From contig WFMT01000087.1 of NCBI GenBank assembly GCA_015488975.1, forward strand, positions 1 to 5,490: a DNA stretch of 5,490 bases. The letters run 5' to 3'. This document shows, one piece after another, positions 1 through 5,333 of the stretch (position 1 is its first letter; every line of letters starts with the position of its first letter). This stretch comes from Campylobacteraceae bacterium (lineage in GTDB: Bacteria > Campylobacterota > Campylobacteria > Campylobacterales > JALSKU01). The position numbers and the translations under genes were made by a program. The notes under the pieces are model-generated. The model saw only the letters and a list, made by a program, of their open reading frames with translations, had not been told where the DNA came from and ran no database searches.

Positions 1-39
1 CTAACCATAATATATATAAATTAGGTAACGAATTTTTTA

Positions 40-383
40 AGTGTTTGAAATGGATAAATATTTATAATTTTTGTAGGTAAGTTAGATAAGGTAAATTTGT
101 TCTTAAACTTCTATATGCAGCTCTGATTCTTGGATGTGCGTAACGAAGTTCTATAGTAGTTAAAGATACACTTTTTTTCCTCTAAACATTCTTGATACTT
201 TTCATACCACTCATATAGCTTTTGAGTAAAGTTTTGGTCGCATTGTTACCGCTATACAATCTTTTTTTGATGAAAGTGGCACATTTGTATTGGAATATCT
301 TTAAAGGCTTTGTCTAACAACTCATCTTTAAGATATTTGTAATCTTTTGCTAATTTACTATCAACATGCTTGTAAAAGGGATT
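40..383 (-). pseudogene. Degenerate transposase fragment (IS256-like, variant Zn-binding type)
   Basis: This is a remnant of a DDE transposase and is not functional. Read on the minus strand, 383-255 encodes a stretch ending KDIPIQMCHFHQKKIV, then stops (TAG at 252-254, TAA at 246-248). The same frame continues with LYEWYEKYQECLEEK (about 218-171). A frame change gives RYAHPRIRAAYRSL and TNLPYLTYLQK (about 145-68), and a second change gives YKYLSISNT before a stop at 37-39. In order, these pieces resemble the middle of transposases that carry an IPVQMCHFHQ motif, a WY-rich helix, a YTHKRLRSAYRSLKTNLPYL block and a YPxLxIPNT block (recalled from the family, not searched). The N-terminal part and the C-terminal catalytic part are missing, at least within this window. 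No terminal inverted repeats or target duplication are visible. The outer limits are approximate, and the match upstream of position 325 is weak. The exact IS family name is less sure than the transposase call. Confidence 0.75.
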
Positions 384-419
384 TTATATACTTCTTTGGA
401 TTGTGTTGAATGGGTGAAG

Positions 420-495
420 TGGTGGAGCATAGCGGGCTCGAACCGCTGACCCCGACGCTGCCAGCGTCGTGCTCTCCCAGCTGAGCTAATGCCCC
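420..495 (-). tRNA. tRNA-Ala (anticodon GGC)
   Basis: A complete 76-nt cloverleaf reads on the minus strand. The acceptor stem is GGGGCAT pairing with ATGCTCC and includes the G3:U70 wobble pair, the main identity signal for alanyl-tRNA synthetase. The D arm is GCTC/GAGC around AGCTGGGA. The anticodon stem is CGACG/CGTCG with loop CTGGCAG, which puts GGC at 460-462 to read GCC and GCU alanine codons. The T arm is AGCGG-TTCGAGC-CCGCT. The discriminator is A and the CCA tail is encoded (420-422), so CCA addition is needed only for repair. The gene lies 40 bp past the stop of the PP-loop gene on the same strand. A separate predicted promoter is listed, but read-through from dnaG is also possible because no terminator hairpin is visible between them. 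Confidence 0.97.
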
Positions 496-513
496 ACATA
501 TTGTGAAAGTGTA

Positions 514-519
514 ATAATA
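514..519 (-). promoter_or_regulatory. Predicted -10 element for tRNA-Ala
   Basis: The minus strand carries TATTAT at 519-514, preceded by a T-run and a TGG (TTTTCTGG), as in sigma-70 promoters of Campylobacterota, where the -35 box is poorly conserved. Transcription would start about 7 nt downstream, leaving roughly a dozen nucleotides of leader before the tRNA 5' end at 495. This is a prediction from pattern and spacing only. The region is very AT-rich, so chance matches are easy. Confidence 0.4.
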
Positions 520-535
520 CCAGAAAATTTCTTAT

Positions 536-1522
536 TTATACATAATATTGCATTGCTTTGCTTCTGTTTTCAAAAGGTGTAGCTTTTACTATCTCTTTTT
601 CAAACACAACATCATACTCTTCATTTTTATTTGCTTTCGTAAAAGTCAGAATGATTTTCGCTGCTAAAGTTCTATCTTCTTTTGTGGCAGTTTTACTTAT
701 CAAAGAAAGCGGTCCGGCTATCTCTTTAAGCTTTATAAATTCCATTTTTGAATTTTTTATATTTTCAAGTATTTCATTTTCTTCTTTATCTCTTCCTATG
801 ACAAGCTTGGAACTATCAGGCAATCTTAAATGCCTTCCAAATTTTATAAGTTGTATATCTTCAACTTCAAATTTATCATATTTTATAAAATCACTCATTT
901 TTTGCGAAAAATACTTATCTGTCAGTAAGCATCCGCCTCCTGGTTTTTCATAATCATCCCAACCAAACTTCTGTGCCAAAGATATCTGTACTTCTCTGCT
1001 TCTACCGCTGATACCTAAAAGCTTTTCTCGATCTACCCATCCTTCTATCTCAGGCTTTGTAGGCTCAAGAAGTTTTGCACACATAGGTCTTAGTATCAAG
1101 TTATCTTCATCCTCAGCCAGATTTTTAACAGACTGCAAAGCATCGGCTCTTTGGCTCATAGGTCTTTGCCCTAAAACTTCACCTGTTATCAAAAAATCCG
1201 CACCATACTCTTTTAGCAGCCTCTTCGCACTTCTAAACATAAAGCCATGACAGTCGATACAGGGGTTAAAATGTTTTCCATAGCCAAATTTTGGGTCAAA
1301 AAGTATATCTTTTAGATAAAGCTCCCTGACATCTACCATTTTAAAAGTAGCCCCTGCTTTTTCAGCTCTTTTTTTCATGATTTCACTCATATTTTTTTTA
1401 GAGCCAAATCCTATATTCATATTTATCGCTACAACATCTATACCCTGATCACTTATGAGTTTTATTGAAAGCATACTGTCAAGTCCACCGCTAAAAAGTG
1501 CCAATGCTTTAAAATTTTTCAT
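536..1522 (-). CDS. PP-loop ATPase, ThiI/MnmA-like, with NFACT-R-like C-terminal domain
   Basis: Predicted RNA-sulfuration enzyme of 328 aa, cytosolic, with no signal peptide or membrane segment. The N-terminus has the PP-loop SGGLDS (residues 11-16), which in this superfamily binds ATP and adenylates the target base. A CxxC lies at C88/C91 (NPCIDCH), further cysteines at C148 and C198 (PGGGCLLTD). From about residue 200 on, the sequence (KFGRHLRLP, then KLVIGR and EENE, 228-250) resembles the NFACT-R type RNA-binding module that is fused to ThiI-like domains in some bacteria. There is no THUMP domain and no rhodanese domain, so it is not a full ThiI; it is also unlike full-length MnmA. The start overlaps the end of dnaG by 14 bp. 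An AAGGGG at 1535-1540, inside dnaG, is a somewhat distant SD (12 nt), which suggests translational coupling. Databases often name such proteins argininosuccinate synthase domain or MnmA-like; I see no basis for argininosuccinate synthase activity. Its substrate is unknown. The fold is confident, RNA thiolation is likely, and the specific product is not determined. Confidence 0.8.
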   Translation of the reverse strand: MKNFKALALFSGGLDSMLSIKLISDQGIDVVAINMNIGFGSKKNMSEIMKKRAEKAGATFKMVDVRELYLKDILFDPKFGYGKHFNPCIDCHGFMFRSAKRLLKEYGADFLITGEVLGQRPMSQRADALQSVKNLAEDEDNLILRPMCAKLLEPTKPEIEGWVDREKLLGISGRSREVQISLAQKFGWDDYEKPGGGCLLTDKYFSQKMSDFIKYDKFEVEDIQLIKFGRHLRLPDSSKLVIGRDKEENEILENIKNSKMEFIKLKEIAGPLSLISKTATKEDRTLAAKIILTFTKANKNEEYDVVFEKEIVKATPFENRSKAMQYYV

Positions 1523-3152
1523 ATACTGTTAATTCCCCTTTTTTCAATTTTTGTAATTTGTCTTGTATTTTTCTGATATAAAAACTTTTTTTTTCAAATG
1601 CTAAATCTTTTCTATTTTTTATCTTATCAAGTGATATTTTATAATACCCTAAAAGTAAAAAACATAATTGATTTTTAAGTTCATCCTCGCTAAGTTCACC
1701 AATATCGTCCCTTATAAGCAATCCACCAAAATATGGATGATCAGCCCCCTCTTCTACAAGTAAAGCAAATTCTTTTTTATGAGTATTAAAAACTTTCTCA
1801 TCAACCAAATCCAAAACCAAATCCAAAAATTCAGGGTGAATGCTCAAGGTTTTTATGATAGAAAGTTCGGCCAAATCTTCTTTTTGACTTTTTTGAAATA
1901 TAGATTTCTTTATATTTTTAAATCTAATTATTCTTTTATCAATCCCAAGGATTACAGATAAGTACTCTTTATACTCATCTTGCAGTAAAGATGGTACGGT
2001 TTTTAAAAATTCTACATTTTCTTTTAAAGCTTTCTCTTTTTCCAAAGGGTCATTTATATCGTATCGCTTTGTTATTTGCTCTATAACAAAAGGTATAAAA
2101 GCTTTGGGCTCTTTAAAAAGCATATTAAGCTCATTTATTTCACCGTTTTGTACCATATCAGCAGGATCTTTTCCGTTTTCAAATACTACCACTCCACCGG
2201 ATATTGACAAACTTCCAAGCATTTTACTTGCCTTTAATGCGGCAGCAACACCTGCACTGTCTCCATCATAAGAGAGTATGACCTTAGGCTCTGCTCTTCT
2301 TAAAAGAGGCAAATGCTCTTTTGTCAAAGCAGTACCTAAAGTCGCTACACTTTCGCTAAAGCCTGCTTGATGAAGCATGATAGTATCAAGATAACCCTCT
2401 GTTACTATGATGCGTCCGGTTTTCAAGATAGTACTTTTTGCTAAATTGTAACCATAAAGAAGCTTTGATTTGTTGAAAAATACAGTTTGTGGTGAATTTA
2501 TATATTTTGCGGGATGATTTGAGATGGTTCTGCCGCCAAAGCCCACTATCTTACCATTTGGCGCATATATTGGAAATGTTATCCTCTCAATAAATCTAGA
2601 ATAAACACTGTGATTTTCTCCTATTCCCAAAAGACCTGCTTTTAAAGCATCATCTTGAGATAAAAAATTTTGAGATAAAAAAGAGAGCGTCTCTTTAGAG
2701 CTAGGAGCATATCCTATGCCAAACTTTTCTATGGATGATTCATAAATGCCTCTTTGTTTTAGATAATCTTTTGCTACATGGTTTCCATTTAAATTTCTTT
2801 TAAAAAAAAGATTAACTTGCTCTAAAACTTTTTTTTCATCTTTTTTTTCAAAATCATTTTTGCTGTAAGCAAGCTCCACATTAAAATCATTTGCAAGTTT
2901 CTCCAAAGCTTCGGGATAATTTAGCTTTTCATACTCCATTACAAACTTTATAGAGTCTCCTCCAGCACCACAGCCAAAGCAGTGATATATTTGCTTAGAG
3001 GGGCTTACTACAAAGCTTGGTGTATCTTCACTGTGAAAAGGACACCTTGCTTTAAAGTTTGCTCCACTTTTTTTGAGCTCTATATATGAGCCTACAACTT
3101 CAACAATATCAAGTCTGTTTTTTAAGTTTTCTATCGATTCAGGGTTTATCAT
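1509..3152 (-). CDS. dnaG: DNA primase DnaG
   Basis: Makes the short RNA primers for Okazaki fragments and works with the DnaB helicase at the replication fork. At 547 aa it is full length for the family. The N-terminal zinc-binding domain has C37, H40, C58 and C61 (CPFH and HCFGCG), the CHC2-type site that recognises template. The RNA polymerase core follows with RFIERITFPI (186-195) and GFGGRTI (204-210). The Toprim metal site is visible as EGYLD (E252, D256), DGD (D296, D298) and KDPAD (D329 region). Residues from about 420 to the end form the variable, helical DnaB-interacting region. The start is well fixed: the N-terminus MINPESIENLKNRLDIVEVV aligns with family starts, and an in-frame TAG lies 8 codons upstream with no other start codon between. 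No Shine-Dalgarno sequence precedes it. It is the first gene of the leftward unit, divergent from the TPR gene, and overlaps the PP-loop gene. Confidence 0.98.
   Translation of the reverse strand: MINPESIENLKNRLDIVEVVGSYIELKKSGANFKARCPFHSEDTPSFVVSPSKQIYHCFGCGAGGDSIKFVMEYEKLNYPEALEKLANDFNVELAYSKNDFEKKDEKKVLEQVNLFFKRNLNGNHVAKDYLKQRGIYESSIEKFGIGYAPSSKETLSFLSQNFLSQDDALKAGLLGIGENHSVYSRFIERITFPIYAPNGKIVGFGGRTISNHPAKYINSPQTVFFNKSKLLYGYNLAKSTILKTGRIIVTEGYLDTIMLHQAGFSESVATLGTALTKEHLPLLRRAEPKVILSYDGDSAGVAAALKASKMLGSLSISGGVVVFENGKDPADMVQNGEINELNMLFKEPKAFIPFVIEQITKRYDINDPLEKEKALKENVEFLKTVPSLLQDEYKEYLSVILGIDKRIIRFKNIKKSIFQKSQKEDLAELSIIKTLSIHPEFLDLVLDLVDEKVFNTHKKEFALLVEEGADHPYFGGLLIRDDIGELSEDELKNQLCFLLLGYYKISLDKIKNRKDLAFEKKSFYIRKIQDKLQKLKKGELTVYEKF
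1535..1540 (-). promoter_or_regulatory. Shine-Dalgarno of the PP-loop gene, inside dnaG
   Basis: AAGGGG on the minus strand sits in the last codons of dnaG, 12 nt before the ATG at 1520-1522. The spacing is longer than the usual 5-9 nt. Because the dnaG stop lies 14 nt inside the next gene, ribosomes finishing dnaG would pass straight over this start, so coupling may matter more than the SD itself. Confidence 0.5.
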
Positions 3153-3158
3153 AGGTAC

Positions 3159-3164
3159 ATTATA
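3159..3164 (-). promoter_or_regulatory. dnaG: Candidate -10 element for dnaG
   Basis: A perfect TATAAT reads on the minus strand at 3164-3159, only 6 nt before the dnaG ATG. If used, transcription would start at or within a base or two of the start codon, giving a leaderless message. A second candidate, TATTAT at 3181-3176, would give a leader of about 16 nt, also without a Shine-Dalgarno sequence. The best -35 for the first is TTAGTA (3187-3182), a weak match. Which site is used cannot be decided from sequence. Confidence 0.45.
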
Positions 3165-3167
3165 TAC

Positions 3168-3180
3168 TTTTTGCTATAAT
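3168..3180 (+). promoter_or_regulatory. Promoter of the TPR-rnhA-rnc-aroC operon
   Basis: TTTTTGCTATAAT matches closely the sigma-70 promoter form I recall from Campylobacter and Helicobacter: an upstream T-run, a G two bases before the -10 hexamer, and a perfect TATAAT at 3175-3180. No good -35 box is seen, as is usual in that group. The predicted start near 3187 gives a leader of about 23 nt containing the SD at 3195-3199. It overlaps the dnaG promoter candidates on the opposite strand. Confidence 0.7.
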
Positions 3181-3194
3181 ATACTAATAAATTT

Positions 3195-3199
3195 TGGAG
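3195..3199 (+). promoter_or_regulatory. Shine-Dalgarno of the TPR gene
   Basis: TGGAG lies 10 nt before the ATG at 3210 and supports that start. It contrasts with the divergent dnaG, which has no such site. Confidence 0.6.
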
Positions 3200-3209
3200 C
3201 AAAGCTTTT

Positions 3210-4247
3210 ATGGATAACTTTTACATAGGATATAAGGATCCTCTTTTTGGGATAATTGTATTTTTTCTTCTTATCTTCATCATTTCATTTGCCAACTATT
3301 GGTGGGGGATTTATAAAACTAAAGATGAAGAAGAGAGTATAAAAAAGTTTATAAAAAAGTTTCAGATTGAAAGTAGCGACAATGAATATAAAATAATATT
3401 TGAAGATAAAAACCTAACACTCGATACCATCATCCTTTTGGCAAAAAGTTATGAAAAGATAGGACAATATGAAAAAAGTATCAGTGTATATTTATATGCC
3501 TTAACTATATATAAAAAAAGAAAAGAGAAACAAAATATACTTTTTTTGCTTGGAAAAGTATATCTTAGAGTCGGTTTTTTACAAAGAGCAAGAGAGATAT
3601 TTATACGAGTTCTTCGTATATCTCCAAGGCATGAGGAGTCTTTAAAGCACCTTACTATCACTTATGAGCTTTTAAAAGAGTATAAAAAAGCCAAAGAAGT
3701 ACTTGATGCTTTGGATGAGCTTGGAGTAAATGTTAAAAAAGAACAAATATACATCGATGCTTTAAATATACAAATTGAAAATATGCCGACAGAAAAAAAA
3801 GAAAAAAAATTATATGAACTTGTATCTCTAAAAGCTACCCAAAGGATATATTTTGAGTTTATTCTAAAACAAAAAGACAAGATAGATTTTAAAAAGATTG
3901 AAACATTTGACTTTAGAAATTTATTTGATCTCTTTTGGAGCTTAAGTGCCGATAAGTTTGATTTGGAGTTTGCCAAAAAGCATAAGCTGATAACTGATAT
4001 TTTAAGTGCGAGAGGAGTTATGATAAATAGTGGCGAAAGTGAGATATTTGAACTTGAAGTTCTTAAGAATCTTAAAATATCAGGATATAAAAAAGCTGAT
4101 ATTGGATTTGAGTATTTTTGTGATAATTGCAAAAACTCATACCCGTTCTACTTTTCAAGATGTCCAAATTGTCACAGTATAGACAGTGTTAAAATCTTGG
4201 CAAATATTATAAAGAAAAATGATGAAAACAATATATCTTTACTGTGA
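3210..4247 (+). CDS. LapB/YciM-like membrane-anchored TPR protein with C-terminal zinc-ribbon
   Basis: 345-aa protein with three parts. One hydrophobic helix (about residues 12-33, ending in NYWWGIYK) anchors the N-terminus in the inner membrane; the following charged stretch suggests the bulk faces the cytoplasm. Residues about 72-175 hold TPR-like helix pairs (LAKSYEKIGQYEKSISVYLYAL, shortened: AKSYEKIGQYEKS; LGKVYLRVGFLQRAREIF; TYELLKEYKKAKEVL). The C-terminus has a rubredoxin-like knuckle with C304, C307, C318 and C321 (CDNC, 10 residues, CPNC). That order and the C-X2-C-X10-C-X2-C spacing match what I recall of E. coli LapB (YciM), which works with FtsH to control LpxC and so lipopolysaccharide amount. 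The middle region (180-295) is diverged and the protein is shorter than E. coli LapB (389 aa). First gene of the rightward operon; it overlaps rnhA by 29 bp. The architecture is clear; the same function in this lineage is inference, so no symbol is given. Confidence 0.75.
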   Translation: MDNFYIGYKDPLFGIIVFFLLIFIISFANYWWGIYKTKDEEESIKKFIKKFQIESSDNEYKIIFEDKNLTLDTIILLAKSYEKIGQYEKSISVYLYALTIYKKRKEKQNILFLLGKVYLRVGFLQRAREIFIRVLRISPRHEESLKHLTITYELLKEYKKAKEVLDALDELGVNVKKEQIYIDALNIQIENMPTEKKEKKLYELVSLKATQRIYFEFILKQKDKIDFKKIETFDFRNLFDLFWSLSADKFDLEFAKKHKLITDILSARGVMINSGESEIFELEVLKNLKISGYKKADIGFEYFCDNCKNSYPFYFSRCPNCHSIDSVKILANIIKKNDENNISLL

Positions 4248-4653
4248 TGGCTCATCTCTTGGTAATCCGGGATTTGGAGGATATTGTGCTATACTTAAAT
4301 ATAAAGACAAAAAAAAGATTGTAAAAGGAGCAGAAAAAAATGCTACAAACAATCAAATGGAGCTTTTAGCAGCCATTAGAGGAATAGAATCCCTAAAAGA
4401 GCCTTGTAATATCAAGCTCGTAAGCGATTCAAACTATGTTGTAAAAGCTATCAATGAATGGCTGCAAGGATGGATAAAAAAAGATTTTAAAAATGTAAAA
4501 AATATAGAGCTTTGGAAAAGATATATAAAAGCAGCCCGTGTACACAAGGTAGAGGCAACCTGGGTGAAAGGACATAACGGACATGAAGAAAATGAAGAGT
4601 GCGATAAAATCGCAAGAAATGAAGCTGAAAATTTGAAAGGAATGAGCAAATGA
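4219..4653 (+). CDS. rnhA: Ribonuclease HI
   Basis: Cuts the RNA strand of RNA:DNA hybrids, removing R-loops and primer RNA; cytosolic and Mg-dependent. The protein is 144 aa, close to the family norm (E. coli 155). All catalytic residues are present: D10 (LYCDGSSLGNPG), E48 (NQMELLA), D70 (LVSDSNYV), and D129 with the loop histidine H119 (VKGHNGHEENEECD). The 10-residue gap from H119 to D129 equals that of E. coli H124 to D134. The basic handle (about 81-97, EWLQGWIKKDFKNVKNIELW) is kept but is about 5 residues shorter than in E. coli. Two ATGs stand in tandem (4219 and 4222), so the protein may begin at either. The SD is weak (AAAGAAA), and the start lies 29 bp inside the TPR gene, which points to translational coupling. 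It shares a 4-bp ATGA overlap with rnc. Confidence 0.97.
   Translation: MMKTIYLYCDGSSLGNPGFGGYCAILKYKDKKKIVKGAEKNATNNQMELLAAIRGIESLKEPCNIKLVSDSNYVVKAINEWLQGWIKKDFKNVKNIELWKRYIKAARVHKVEATWVKGHNGHEENEECDKIARNEAENLKGMSK
4636..4641 (+). promoter_or_regulatory. rnc: Shine-Dalgarno of rnc
   Basis: AAAGGA lies 8 nt before the rnc ATG at 4650, within the end of rnhA. It is the best-spaced ribosome site of the operon and confirms the start at the ATGA overlap. Confidence 0.65.
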
Positions 4654-5333
4654 ATAAAATAGAAGAATTACAAAAGTGCTTGGGGTATCAGTTTAAAGAT
4701 AAAACTTTGATACTCGAGGCACTCACTCACAAAAGTTGCAAAAAGGCAAGAAACAATGAAAGGCTTGAGTTTTTGGGTGATGCTGTATTGGATCTTGTTG
4801 TAGGAGAGTATCTTTATCATAAATTTCCAAATACGGATGAGGGAAAACTTTCAAAAATGAGAGCATCTTTAGTCAATGAAGAGGGATTTAAAAAACTCTC
4901 TTTAGAGTTAAATCTTGGCAAATATCTGCTCTTATCAACCGCAGAAGAACACAATAAAGGACGAGAAAAACCGTCTCTTCTTTCAAATGTGTATGAAGCA
5001 CTCATGGGGGCTTTATATCTTGAAACAGGGCTTGATAAAGTCAAAGAGATCACTTCCAAGCTTATTGAAAAGACTTATCCAAAAATAGACATGGACTCTA
5101 TCTTTAAAGATTACAAAACAACTCTTCAAGAATTTACACAAGAGCATTATGGAGTGATACCAGAGTATAAAATGATGGGCTCAAGTGGACCAGACCATAA
5201 AAAAGAGTTTGAAATGGCAGTTTTCATAGATGGTAAAAAAATAGCAAAAGCCGTAGGCAAAAGTAAAAAAGCGGCTCATCAGATCGTGGCTGAAATGGCA
5301 CTTAAGATACTAAAAAAGCAGGAAAAACAATGA
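4650..5333 (+). CDS. rnc: Ribonuclease III
   Basis: Double-strand-specific endoribonuclease that processes the rRNA precursor and structured mRNAs; acts as a cytosolic homodimer. At 227 aa it is full length. The nuclease domain (about 1-145) carries the signature NERLEFLGDAVLDL (36-49) with E40 and D44, and the second acidic site in SNVYEALMGALYLE with E116. At the position where E. coli has D114 this protein has N113 (codon AAT, 4986-4988), a departure discussed in the findings. The dsRNA-binding domain follows (about 152-223): DYKTTLQEFTQ, GPDHKKEFEMAVFIDG, and the KSKKAAHQIVAEMAL helix with its basic KSKK. Start and stop both lie in ATGA overlaps, with rnhA upstream and aroC downstream, so it sits mid-operon. 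Unlike many proteobacteria, rnc is not followed by era here. Confidence 0.97.
   Translation: MNKIEELQKCLGYQFKDKTLILEALTHKSCKKARNNERLEFLGDAVLDLVVGEYLYHKFPNTDEGKLSKMRASLVNEEGFKKLSLELNLGKYLLLSTAEEHNKGREKPSLLSNVYEALMGALYLETGLDKVKEITSKLIEKTYPKIDMDSIFKDYKTTLQEFTQEHYGVIPEYKMMGSSGPDHKKEFEMAVFIDGKKIAKAVGKSKKAAHQIVAEMALKILKKQEKQ

Noticed and set aside
1..39. TATATATA-rich left end as an IS terminus or replication origin element
   Set aside because: There is no matching inverted repeat, no DnaA-box cluster and no target duplication; it is simple AT-rich sequence cut by the window edge.
1..419. Direct repeat of the tRNA 3' end (attachment site) within the left flank
   Set aside because: I looked for a second copy of the T-arm/acceptor sequence and found none in the window; any partner site would lie outside it.
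384..419. Rho-independent terminator downstream of tRNA-Ala
   Set aside because: Only a 5-bp inverted repeat (ACTTC/GAAGT) with a loop of about 21 nt is present, and no U-run follows. This is too weak to call.
558..953. Long open plus-strand frame opposite the PP-loop gene
   Set aside because: Its translation is Ser/Phe/Leu-rich low-information sequence, as expected from the antisense of an AT-rich gene, with no family features. The minus-strand gene has clear motifs over the same bases.
2829..2848. Two T8 runs (A8 on the coding strand) in dnaG, as possible slippage or phase-variation sites
   Set aside because: They encode the lysine-rich linker EKKDEKK in the reading frame of an intact gene. 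Similar A/T runs occur at 1586-1594 and 3793-3809. No alternative frame extends usefully, and an essential gene is an unlikely phase-variable locus.
3449..4132. Minus-strand open frames opposite the TPR gene
   Set aside because: The composition is typical of antisense shadows and no motif is recognisable, while the plus-strand gene has TPR and zinc-knuckle features throughout.
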